From: CAYRGC01 sp964601225
Lineage (GTDB): Bacteria; Patescibacteriota; Gracilibacteria; Peribacterales; Peribacteraceae
Length of the DNA stretch: 21,530 bases
NCBI GenBank assembly: GCA_964601225.1
Contig: CAZRMM010000014.1
Span: forward strand, 1-21,530
Direction: 5' to 3'
Shown one piece after another: positions 15,096 to 21,530 of the stretch; positions within the stretch are counted from its first letter, which is position 1; each line of letters starts with the position of its first letter. The notes below the pieces were generated by a model. That model was not told the origin of the DNA and did not search any database. It was given only the letters and a program-made list of their open reading frames with translations. A program made the position numbers and the translations under genes.

Positions 15096-16354
15096 CCGGC
15101 GAGGTCCGTGATATTCCCCGCACCCATCGTGATGAGAAGATCTCCCGGACGGAGGATCGCATGAAGAAGCGCCTCCGTTTGCTCCAAAGACTTGCCATCA
15201 ACCGCTTCGACGCCGCTGCCTTTCGCCACGTCTTTCGTGAAGGTCGGTACGGAGACGAGACTCCCGTCGGCGTGCGCACGAGCGTCGTAGATGTCCGGGA
15301 TGATCACGATATCCGCGTCCGTAAAAGCACCGCAAAAATCGGCATACAGTTTCTGCGTTCTGTCATGGGTATGGGGCTGAAAAACACAGACGATTCGCGC
15401 GTCGGGATACGCCTCGCGCATCGCGGAAAGAGTCGCGCTGATTTCTTTGGGGTGGTGGCCGTAGTCGTCAATGACGTCTATGCCCTCCTTCGTGGTACCC
15501 CGCTTTTCCATTCGGCGCCAACTTCCGGCATATTGAGATACGTATTTTGCAGCATCCATATGCGGAATATTCAGAATCTTACCCAGTGCGAGCACCAGTT
15601 TCGCATTCTCGCGCATATGTGCTCCCGGCGTTTGTAGTCGCAGTTCCGATTCTTGATCAGCGTCGATGATTGTTTTTCCAGAAGACGTGGCGATGGACGC
15701 GCAGTCGGGATCGCCCATGTGCGTTATCAGAATTCCATCGTTCGGTAGCGTGAGAACGAAGTCCTCGAAGGCCGAACGGTACGATTCGACTGATTCGTAG
15801 AAATCAAAATGATCGCCGTCGCAGTTGGTGAGAAGGATGATGGAGGGGGCGTAGGAGAGAAACGCATGCTTGTACTCGCACGCCTCGAGAAGAAAAATGT
15901 CCCCCGAGCCCGCCTTCCAATTCCTGTCATTGAGTTCGCGCAGTTTCGTTCCAACGACGACGGTGGGGTCGAATCCGGCCTCCAGAAGCAACTTCGCGGC
16001 CATTCCGGTCGTTGATGATTTGCCGTGCGTACCGCAGACCGCGATGACCCGCTTGTTGCGGCTGAGTTCACCGAGCGCCTGAGGATACGAGAGCTGTCGA
16101 ATTCCCAATTCTGCGGCCCGGACTCTTTCCGGCGCGTTCGGAGGCAGTGCTTCGGTATAGACGAACAGGTCCGCGTCCGTGGGCACGTTTTTCCCGCTTT
16201 GGTCGATTTTCACGTCGATGCCCTGCGAGCGAAGATCGTCGATGAGTGCGCTTTCTGTTCGGTCCGAGCCGCAGACATGGTGCCCGGCGTTCCGCTGCAG
16301 AGCCGCGTACGCACTCAGTCCTATGCCGCCGATGCCTGAACAGTAGATCTTCAT
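15080..16354 (-). CDS. murC: UDP-N-acetylmuramate--L-alanine ligase MurC
   Basis: 424 residues from the ATG at 16354. The frame stays open to 16519, but only from this ATG does the Rossmann motif start correctly (MKIYCSGIGGIGLSAYA), and TATACT ends 6 bp before it. MurC adds L-Ala to UDP-MurNAc with ATP, the first peptide step of peptidoglycan synthesis. Visible signatures: ATP-binding CGTHGKSSTTGMAA, the Mur-ligase NCDGDHFDFY, and DDYGHHPKEISATL, which is characteristic of MurC (Mpl is a less likely alternative). It has all three Mur domains and is slightly shorter than typical. Confidence 0.92.
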   Translation of the reverse strand: MKIYCSGIGGIGLSAYAALQRNAGHHVCGSDRTESALIDDLRSQGIDVKIDQSGKNVPTDADLFVYTEALPPNAPERVRAAELGIRQLSYPQALGELSRNKRVIAVCGTHGKSSTTGMAAKLLLEAGFDPTVVVGTKLRELNDRNWKAGSGDIFLLEACEYKHAFLSYAPSIILLTNCDGDHFDFYESVESYRSAFEDFVLTLPNDGILITHMGDPDCASIATSSGKTIIDADQESELRLQTPGAHMRENAKLVLALGKILNIPHMDAAKYVSQYAGSWRRMEKRGTTKEGIDVIDDYGHHPKEISATLSAMREAYPDARIVCVFQPHTHDRTQKLYADFCGAFTDADIVIIPDIYDARAHADGSLVSVPTFTKDVAKGSGVEAVDGKSLEQTEALLHAILRPGDLLITMGAGNITDLAGKMLR

Positions 16355-16360
16355 GAAAGA

Positions 16361-16366
16361 AGTATA
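16361..16366 (-). promoter_or_regulatory. -10 box of murC (leaderless)
   Basis: TATACT on the minus strand, 6 bp before the ATG at 16354. The best -35 candidate is TCTACC at an 18-bp spacing, which lies within the palindrome TTCCGGTAGACCGGAA (16381-16396). Confidence 0.55.
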
Positions 16367-16380
16367 ATACCCTCTTCCCA

Positions 16381-16428
16381 TTCCGGTAGACCGGAAAGAA
16401 AGGCTGGCGGAACGGCAGACAGTTCCGG
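16381..16428. repeat. Two inverted repeats of TTCCGG between murC and the divIC-like gene
   Basis: TTCCGG-taga-CCGGAA (16381-16396) is perfect. A second hairpin, CGGAAC-(8 nt)-GTTCCG (16408-16427), is followed by GGCTTTT. TTCCGG or its complement thus occurs three times within 48 bp, plus one partial copy. Could be an operator, a terminator pair or both; unproven. Confidence 0.45.
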
Positions 16429-16476
16429 GCTTTTCGCCTCGCTGCTCTTCTGCCCTCTTTTTCCTCTCCGTGACAA

Positions 16477-16505
16477 TTGCCGCTCCTTGCGCTCGTCCGT
16501 AAGCT
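16477..16505 (+). promoter_or_regulatory. Probable promoter of the FtsB/DivIC-like gene
   Basis: TTGCCG (16477-16482), a 17-bp spacer, TAAGCT (16500-16505), then 7 bp to the GTG at 16513. The TTG at 16477, which looks like a start codon of a longer frame, is better explained as the -35 box. The -10 is weak (3/6). Confidence 0.4.
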
Positions 16506-16512
16506 GCCTTCC

Positions 16513-16962
16513 GTGCCATATAGAGATCTGGAGCCCATCAGCAAGCAACTTACGATCGTCGTGGGTCTCACGGTCGTCGGCTTCATGGCATTCGGCCTCG
16601 CGCTGTCTTTCTATCGCAACGTTCTTTTCCAGGAGACGCTTCTCTCCATCGAGACGCAGAACAGGCATTTGCAGGAAGAGGTCCGCGGCAGTCAATCGGA
16701 GCTCGATTACTTCCGATCCGCCCAATACAAAGACAAGTATGCGAAGGAAAATATGGGTCGACTCAATCCCGGAGAAAAGGTGCTGATTATTACGCAAATC
16801 ACGCCGCCGGCGGGATCGGCATCCGCGATCACGCAGGAGATAACCGAAGATCAGCAGGCGGCATTTGAGGAAGAGCTGCGGCAAATTCCCGTTTACCTGC
16901 ACTGGGAACTCTTTCTTTTCGAGCGCCAGAAGATCGAGGAACTTAAGCGCAACGCCGAATGA
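16513..16962 (+). CDS. FtsB/DivIC-type septum formation protein
   Basis: 149 residues from the GTG at 16513. A short cytoplasmic start is followed by one transmembrane helix (about residues 13-34, ending LALSFY) and a coiled coil (about 38-75, ETQNRHLQEEVRGSQSELDYF). The family motif YAKENMGRLNPGEKVLII comes next, corresponding to the AREKLGLVKPGE region of DivIC/FtsB proteins. An acidic C-terminal extension of about 60 residues follows, ending in FLFERQKIEELKRNAE. Such proteins join FtsL and FtsQ/DivIB to activate septal wall synthesis. The next gene overlaps its stop by ATGA, so the two are translationally coupled. Confidence 0.8.
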   Translation: MPYRDLEPISKQLTIVVGLTVVGFMAFGLALSFYRNVLFQETLLSIETQNRHLQEEVRGSQSELDYFRSAQYKDKYAKENMGRLNPGEKVLIITQITPPAGSASAITQEITEDQQAAFEEELRQIPVYLHWELFLFERQKIEELKRNAE

Positions 16963-17396
16963 GAATGCCAGTATCCGCTTTCGACTCTGCGGGATGCATC
17001 AAAAAACTTCGCGCAGCTTCCTCGAAGGAGGACTGCGTGCGTCTTGCGTACGGTGCCCTCACGCGTCGGTACCACGGCGACCGTCTTAAGACGGTCTTGC
17101 GGTTTTGGGAACTCATCCCGGTTTCCGTCGGCACACTCTGTCGGCGAAAAGGTTTTCTCCACTGCACGAATGCCAATCGGCTTCTCGGGTATCTTCTTCT
17201 TTCCAGTGGGAAATTTTCTCGATCGGATATCCGTTTCCGATGGACGCTTCTTCACGGTTTTTCGCCACACCAGTACGTATCGGTTCGATTGGCACGCGAC
17301 ACATGGTTCGATATCGATGTCTGGGGGCATCGCTACGGGATTCCTCTCGGTTCCTCTGCCCATGGCTTCGGCAAAGGGCCGCACAGGGCCTCCTGA
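16959..17396 (+). CDS. Small transglutaminase-like protein
   Basis: 145 residues. Its ATG overlaps the stop of the DivIC-like gene (ATGA), with no Shine-Dalgarno sequence, so it is read by coupled translation. No family is certain. The order and spacing of Cys69 (HCTNANRLLGYLLLSSG), His104 (FSPHQYVSVRL) and Asp120 (W-FDID-VW) match the Cys-His-Asp triad of transglutaminase-like domains: Cys on a helix before a Gly-rich turn, His before a strand, and W-x-x-x-D on the next strand. No signal peptide is evident, so it would be cytoplasmic unless exported otherwise. The pairing with a division gene is suggestive of envelope or cell-cycle work, but this is inference. Coding is supported by the overlap and by a protein-like composition. 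Confidence 0.7.
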   Translation: MRMPVSAFDSAGCIKKLRAASSKEDCVRLAYGALTRRYHGDRLKTVLRFWELIPVSVGTLCRRKGFLHCTNANRLLGYLLLSSGKFSRSDIRFRWTLLHGFSPHQYVSVRLARDTWFDIDVWGHRYGIPLGSSAHGFGKGPHRAS

Positions 17397-17423
17397 ACGG
17401 CGAATCGCATTTTTAACTGCATT

Positions 17424-17503
<80 letters not shown>

Positions 17504-17513
17504 CGAGGACTGC

Positions 17514-17542
17514 ATTCTGAAGCAGAGAAACGGCACTTGCAA
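17514..17542 (-). promoter_or_regulatory. Promoter of tRNA-fMet (shares -35 with rpmA)
   Basis: On the minus strand: TTGCAA (17542-17537), a 17-bp spacer, CAGAAT (17519-17514), then about 11 bp to the tRNA 5' end. TTGCAA is self-complementary, so the same six bases also serve the rpmA promoter. Confidence 0.55.
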
Positions 17543-17564
17543 GCGAAAGCAAAATCTATAGAAT
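17537..17564 (+). promoter_or_regulatory. Promoter of rpmA
   Basis: TTGCAA (17537-17542), a 16-bp spacer, then TAGAAT (17559-17564). The ATG at 17574 follows after 9 bp, leaving a leader of only about 3 nt. Confidence 0.6.
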
Positions 17565-17573
17565 AGGCGGGCT

Positions 17574-17858
17574 ATGGCACACAAGAAAGCGGGTGGATCT
17601 ACCCAAAACGGCCGAGATTCCGTCGCGAAGCGTCGCGGCGTAAAGCGTTTCGGCGGTCAATCCGTCAACGCAGGTGAGGTTCTCGTTCGTCAGAAGGGTT
17701 ACTGGTATTTCCCCGGAAAGAACACGCATGTGGGTAGCGACTGGACGATCCATGCCGATATCGCGGGCACCGTGAAGTACGCACAGATCCGCCGCAAGCG
17801 TTTCGACGGCAGTCATCAGCGTTGCACCATGGTCTCCGTGGTGCCCGCCAAGGCGTAA
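17574..17858 (+). CDS. rpmA: 50S ribosomal protein bL27
   Basis: 94 residues. bL27 reaches toward the peptidyl-transferase centre of the large subunit. The signature is clear: MAHKKAGGSTQNGRDSVAKR, GVKRFGGQSVNAGEVLVRQKG, and YFPGKNTHVGSDWTIHA. It starts directly with AHKK, without the cleaved N-terminal extension found in Firmicutes. rplU (bL21), often its upstream neighbour, is not here; the initiator tRNA lies divergently upstream instead. Confidence 0.97.
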   Translation: MAHKKAGGSTQNGRDSVAKRRGVKRFGGQSVNAGEVLVRQKGYWYFPGKNTHVGSDWTIHADIAGTVKYAQIRRKRFDGSHQRCTMVSVVPAKA

Positions 17859-17913
17859 CGCTTTATTCCTCGTCAAGATCGGAATGACAAGCTGTGGCCG
17901 CGACCGTATTTTC

Positions 17914-17922
17914 TGATACGCT
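17914..17922 (+). promoter_or_regulatory. Extended -10 element of the gene at 17929
   Basis: TGATACGCT: an extended -10 (TGn) with hexamer TACGCT, 6 bp before the ATG. An alternative, ATGACA-17-TATTTT (17884-17912), would give a leader of about 10 nt. Confidence 0.4.
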
Positions 17923-17928
17923 TTTCCC

Positions 17929-18630
17929 ATGTCCGAAACAGGAGGTCTCGACATCGGCGCGCCGGGCGAAGGCCAGAGTGGTGCCCCCGAACAGCTCAGT
18001 GAAAATGCCAAGCAGCGTTTTGCGGCGGCCGGTGCGGCCATGGCCCAGATTCGCCGCGAAGAAAAGAAGAGTAAAAAGCGCGACGCAAAGGTGGCCAAGA
18101 CCATCCTGCAGTTCCTGAACGACGACAAGCACGCACATCTCTTCGTGCTCATTTCGCGTCTGGTCGCGCGCGATTGTCCTTCAATTTTCATTCTCGCCGT
18201 GCTTTCTCTTATCAACGGGGACTGTCTCGCGGTCGTCGACGAGTACTTCTCGGGTGACGAGAAAGAAAAGTTGCCGCAGGCGGAATCAGTCGAACTTGCA
18301 CCGGGCGCGTTCGACAAGAAGGCCAACGATCTTCTCATCGCTTGGATCAACCGGATGCAGATGGTGCTTTCGTCGGACACGAATGCGATCCTGGCGAAGA
18401 TCATGGTCGACGAGCACAACGTGGACGGTACCGTGCTGCAGCTTGCCACCTTCGTGCTCCAGGAGTTCTTCGAGTCCGAGGTGGGGGGTCGCCGCAAAGC
18501 GCCATTCGAGCAAGTGCAAACTCTTACGCTGTCGATTCTGCAGACCGTCTTCGAGCCGTTCCTGGAGGCCTTCGATCGCTCGCTTCTGCCCGGGGGAAAG
18601 AAAGACGACGATGACGAGGATGACGAGTGA
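17929..18630 (+). CDS. Unrecognised alpha-helical protein with acidic tail
   Basis: 233 residues; I do not recognise a family. Residues about 1-30 are Gly/Ala/Glu-rich and probably disordered. A basic segment follows (REEKKSKKRDAKVAK), then a mostly helical body with several amphipathic stretches (KTILQFLNDDKHAHLFVLISRL is the first). A hydrophobic span (SIFILAVLSLINGDCLAVV) is probably a buried helix rather than a membrane segment. The end is very acidic (KKDDDDEDDE). There is no signal peptide. The protein appears cytoplasmic. Its base composition and codon use look like those of its neighbours. It sits alone between rpmA and the convergent thpR gene. Confidence 0.75.
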   Translation: MSETGGLDIGAPGEGQSGAPEQLSENAKQRFAAAGAAMAQIRREEKKSKKRDAKVAKTILQFLNDDKHAHLFVLISRLVARDCPSIFILAVLSLINGDCLAVVDEYFSGDEKEKLPQAESVELAPGAFDKKANDLLIAWINRMQMVLSSDTNAILAKIMVDEHNVDGTVLQLATFVLQEFFESEVGGRRKAPFEQVQTLTLSILQTVFEPFLEAFDRSLLPGGKKDDDDEDDE

Positions 18631-18649
18631 CGGGTTTCGGTGGCTAATT

Positions 18650-19234
18650 TCAAATGTCAGCTTTCGCAGAAGTCAATGCGAAGTCATGGAGCGGCGTCTG
18701 CGATCGTTCCCCGATTTTCGCATAAAGGCGGAGCCGGTCGACATACATGATGAACGAAACGTCTTTCAGTGCTTTCTCGATCTTCTTCTCGATCACCCGG
18801 AAGCGCTGCGGATGGCGGATGCGTGCGAGGGTGATATGCGGGTGAAACGCGTCGAGCGGAGCGTCCTTCTCCTCGGCTTCGATCCGTGACGGCCAAGGGC
18901 AGCGCTTCTTCAGGCGCGCGAGCGGCACGGAGAACGGCACCGCGAGGAAGAGCACGCGTGGGTTGCCGTGCGAGCCGAACGTGCCGAAACTTTCGATCTT
19001 GAGCGTGAAGGATTCGACGGACGCGGCGATCTTCCGGGACTGCTCGAGCACCTGGTCGTACTCGATCTCCATCAATTCGCGCCAGAACTGCAGAGTCAGA
19101 TGCGGCGACGATGGGTTCTGGAACGAGAAGACCTCGTCGAAGTCCCGCAGACGCGCCTGGATCTCCCGGAATGCTTCCTTTGCCTCCCCTTCCAGCGGCA
19201 GCGCCAGGAAGGCGGAACGGAGGGGGAAGGTCAT
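18650..19234 (-). CDS. thpR: RNA 2',3'-cyclic phosphodiesterase (LigT/ThpR family)
   Basis: 194 residues. A 2H phosphoesterase with both catalytic H-x-T/S-x motifs: HLTL at residue 45 and HITL at residue 133, spaced as in the family. It opens cyclic 2',3'-phosphate ends on RNA; the historical 2'-5' ligase activity is secondary. The ATG lies within the ATGA overlap with the cupin gene stop, so it is the third gene of the lepA operon. The stop is 20 bp from the convergent gene. Confidence 0.9.
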   Translation of the reverse strand: MTFPLRSAFLALPLEGEAKEAFREIQARLRDFDEVFSFQNPSSPHLTLQFWRELMEIEYDQVLEQSRKIAASVESFTLKIESFGTFGSHGNPRVLFLAVPFSVPLARLKKRCPWPSRIEAEEKDAPLDAFHPHITLARIRHPQRFRVIEKKIEKALKDVSFIMYVDRLRLYAKIGERSQTPLHDFALTSAKADI

Positions 19235-19737
19235 CGTGTAAAATGACGGATGGTGTCTTCAAGCGATGGAAATTGCCGTGAAAGTTTTTTACGATCGCCG
19301 GATTCAAAATCCTTAAAATCAAATCCCGGAGACATCGTTGTTCCAAGAAGCGCGAACGATCCGCCGTCGGACAGGCGCAGCCCCTGCCAGGTATTGCCGC
19401 CGACAATCACCTGCAATTGCATTCCGGCGCGGAGATCCGGGCCAAGCACCACGATTTTCGAGGAGCCGTCTTCCCGGATCTGCAGCATTTGCACGGCATC
19501 GCCCAGATAGAAATGGAAAATTTCCGGTCCCGGGACGCGATGGAGGGCCGAGAAGGAATCGTGCGTTACGAGATAGTATATCGCAGTCGACAACGAGCGG
19601 CTTCCTGCGTATCCGTGCGGCTCGATGAGCTCGGATGCCCTAGCAGTTTCGCGGTAGAAACCGCCCTCTTCCGGAAGCGGCTTTAGATTCAGAATCTTGA
19701 TGACGTCTTCCGCCGTGAGATTTTCGTGCAGGCTCAT
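19231..19737 (-). CDS. Cupin_5 (DUF985) family protein
   Basis: 168 residues. A single beta-barrel cupin of the DUF985 type: LPEEGGFYRET, SLSTAIYYLVT, FSALHRVPGPEIFHFYLGD, NTWQGLRL, and GTTMSPGFDFKDFESGDR near the C-terminus. His and Glu residues in the ALHR and EIFHF motifs mark the usual ligand or metal pocket. No reaction is established for most family members. It overlaps lepA and thpR by 4 bp (ATGA) on each side, so all three are coupled. Confidence 0.9.
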   Translation of the reverse strand: MSLHENLTAEDVIKILNLKPLPEEGGFYRETARASELIEPHGYAGSRSLSTAIYYLVTHDSFSALHRVPGPEIFHFYLGDAVQMLQIREDGSSKIVVLGPDLRAGMQLQVIVGGNTWQGLRLSDGGSFALLGTTMSPGFDFKDFESGDRKKLSRQFPSLEDTIRHFTR

Positions 19738-21530
19738 CGCTTTAGGACCGACAGGAACGCCTCCTGAGAGAGCGTCACTTTCCCCATCTGTTTCAGACGC
19801 TTCTTGCCCTTCTTCTGCTTGTCGAGGAGCTTGTTCTTGCGGGAGACGTCGCCGCCGTAGAGGTAGCCCGTCACGTCCTTGCGGAGCGCCGAGATCGTCT
19901 CGCGCGCCACGATCTTGCCGCCGATGGCGGCTTGGATCGCGATCGGGAACTGCGCCTTCGGGATCACCTCCTTGAGCTGCGCGCAGATCTTGGCGCCGAC
20001 GTCGTGCGCTTCACTGCGGTGTACGATCGTCGAGAGCGCATCCGCGGGCTCGCCCATGAGGAGGATCTGCAGCTTCACGAGGTCGCCCGCGCGGTAGCCG
20101 ATCGGCTCGTAGCTGAGAGAAGCGTACCCCGAGGTGGCGGACTTCAGGTGATCGAAGAAGTCGAGCACGATGCCCTGGAGCGGTACTTCGAAGTGGAGGA
20201 CCGTGCGGCCGGCGTCGAGATACTCCATCGTTTGGTACATGCCCCGACGGTCCTGCACGAGCTTCATGCACGCGCCCACGTCGTCCTTGCGGCAGACGAT
20301 CTCGAGCTTCACCCACGGCTCGCGGATCTCCTCGATGTGCGTGGGATCCGGGAGGTCCGCGGGGTTGCTGATGAGGGCGACCTGCGGTTCGTCGACCTTG
20401 AGCAGGCTCGTGCGGACGATCTCGCCCGGATTCTTCGACGTGAGCTTCACCTCGTAGAGCACGCTCGGGGCCGTGACGATGAGCTCGCAGTTGTACTCTC
20501 GTTCCAGGCGCTCCTGGATGATGTCGAGGTGCAGAAGACCGAGGAAGCCGCAGCGGAAACCGTTGCCGAGCGCGGTGTTCTGCTCGGGCTCCATCTGGAG
20601 CGCCGCGTCGTTCATGGAGAGTTTCTCAAGAGCCTCGCGCAGATCGGGATATTTGTCGGCTTCGATCGGATACAGTCCGGCGAAGACCATCGGCTGTACC
20701 TGCGCGTAGCCCGGAAGCGGCGGCACGGAGGCGTTTCCGGCGATCGTGTCGCCGACGCGGACCTGACGGACGTCTTTAAGACCCGTGACGATGTAGCCGA
20801 TCTGCCCTTCGCCGAGCGTGGCATCGGCGGCGTACTTGGGCGTGAAGTGACCCACCTCGAGGATCTCGAATTCCGTCTGCGTTCCGAGGAGATGGACCTT
20901 GTCTCCCTTCTTCGCGACGCCCTCGACGATGCGCACGTACGCGACGCCTCCCCTGTAGGTATCCATGATGGCGTCGAAGATGAGGGCACGCAAAGCCGTG
21001 CCGTTCCTCGGCTTCGGCGGCTGGATGCGCTCGAGCACGGCATCGAGCACTTCCGGCACTCCCCTGCCCTCCTTGGCGGAGATCTTCAGGATGTCTTCCT
21101 TCTTGCAGCCGAGGAGCCGCATCACCTCCTCGCTCACACGCTCCGGGTCGGCAGCGGGAAGATCGATCTTGTTCAGGACGGGGATGAGCGTGAGATCGTG
21201 TTCCATCGCCATGTAGAGCACCGCGAGCGTCTGCGCCTGGATGCCTTGCGAAGCGTCCACGAGGAGGATCGCGCCCTCGCACGCGGCGAGCGAGCGGCTC
21301 ACCTCGTAGCGGAAGTCGGTGTGTCCGGGCGTGTCGATGAGGTTCAATTCGGTCCCTTTCCACTGCATGCGCACCGGCGTGAGCTTGATCGTGATGCCGC
21401 GCTCGCGCTCGAGCTCCATCATGTCGAGGGTCTGCTCCTTCATCTCGCGCTTCTGGAGCGTTCCCGTGATCTCGATCATGCGGTCGGACAAGGTGGACTT
21501 GCCGTGATCGATGTGCGCGATGATGCAGAA
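19734..21530 (-). CDS. lepA: Elongation factor 4 (LepA), 5' end outside window
   Basis: 598 residues are visible. The frame stays open to the window edge, where the G1 loop (AHIDHGKSTL) is read, so only a few N-terminal residues are missing; the family averages about 600. EF-4 is a ribosomal GTPase that acts on post-translocational ribosomes. Visible motifs: G1 as above, switch region RERGITIK, G3 DTPGHTDF, G4 NKIDLP and G5 SAKEG. The diagnostic LepA C-terminal domain ends with YGGDVSRKNKLLDKQKKGKKRLK. A TTG at 21491 gives a false shorter start. It is the first visible gene of an operon with the cupin and thpR genes. Confidence 0.97.
   Translation of the reverse strand, partial: FCIIAHIDHGKSTLSDRMIEITGTLQKREMKEQTLDMMELERERGITIKLTPVRMQWKGTELNLIDTPGHTDFRYEVSRSLAACEGAILLVDASQGIQAQTLAVLYMAMEHDLTLIPVLNKIDLPAADPERVSEEVMRLLGCKKEDILKISAKEGRGVPEVLDAVLERIQPPKPRNGTALRALIFDAIMDTYRGGVAYVRIVEGVAKKGDKVHLLGTQTEFEILEVGHFTPKYAADATLGEGQIGYIVTGLKDVRQVRVGDTIAGNASVPPLPGYAQVQPMVFAGLYPIEADKYPDLREALEKLSMNDAALQMEPEQNTALGNGFRCGFLGLLHLDIIQERLEREYNCELIVTAPSVLYEVKLTSKNPGEIVRTSLLKVDEPQVALISNPADLPDPTHIEEIREPWVKLEIVCRKDDVGACMKLVQDRRGMYQTMEYLDAGRTVLHFEVPLQGIVLDFFDHLKSATSGYASLSYEPIGYRAGDLVKLQILLMGEPADALSTIVHRSEAHDVGAKICAQLKEVIPKAQFPIAIQAAIGGKIVARETISALRKDVTGYLYGGDVSRKNKLLDKQKKGKKRLKQMGKVTLSQEAFLSVLKR

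Noticed and set aside
17079..17096. Perfect 18-bp palindrome GACCGTCTTAAGACGGTC
   Set aside because: It lies well inside the transglutaminase-like gene and is not followed by a T-run; with no loop it is a poor hairpin. A chance or binding-site role cannot be judged from one copy.
18663..18685. TTCGCA...TGCGAA hairpin near the thpR end
   Set aside because: Six pairs with no T-tract on either side; it is within the thpR coding region and not distinguishable from chance.

Overview
The window looks like chromosome from a Patescibacteria (CPR)-type bacterium with a moderately high GC content and the standard code (TGA is used as a stop). This is inference, not a database match. It rests on the very compact gene layout, the large secreted proteins carrying CxDGxDNDGDG calcium-binding repeats, the near absence of Shine-Dalgarno sequences, and housekeeping genes split into unusual small units. 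A Peregrinibacteria/Peribacteria-like lineage would fit but is not proven.

Layout. 1-75: tRNA-Gln on the minus strand. 248-6427: three consecutive plus-strand genes for exported surface proteins. These are a DUF11-repeat protein, a very large modular protein (CPxG repeats, three lectin-like repeats, TSP3-like repeats, broken by a 100-N assembly gap) and a Tyr/Arg-rich protein. All three end in the same 54-55-residue tail: a [LT]PxTG motif, about 20 conserved residues, a hydrophobic helix and a basic-FL(L) end. This looks like a variant sortase-type sorting signal; no sortase lies in the window. 6429-7679 (minus): PH-domain membrane protein and peptidyl-tRNA hydrolase. 7790-9887 (plus): signal peptidase I, secE-nusG, and a DUF1653 protein with acylphosphatase. 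9864-11225 (minus): murJ. 11290-15077 (plus): purL and an SLH-domain surface protein. 15080-16354 (minus): murC. 16513-17396 (plus): an FtsB/DivIC-type division protein coupled to a small transglutaminase-like protein. 17426-17502 (minus): initiator tRNA. 17574-18630 (plus): rpmA and an unrecognised protein. 18650-21530 (minus): a lepA-cupin-thpR operon with ATGA overlaps; lepA runs off the window.

Theme. Much of the window concerns the cell envelope: export (signal peptidase I, SecE), peptidoglycan precursor synthesis and flipping (MurC, MurJ), division (DivIC-like), and surface proteins apparently anchored in two ways (PxTG tails and SLH domains).

Expression. For most genes that begin a transcription unit, a -10-like hexamer ends 6-7 bp before the start codon, which predicts leaderless mRNAs and also settles several start codons. 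The three PxTG genes instead have short, pyrimidine-rich leaders. Two divergent promoter pairs (murJ/purL and tRNA-fMet/rpmA) appear to share one -35 element read in both directions. Stretches over 300 bp without a gene: none; the longest non-coding intervals are about 150-175 bp.
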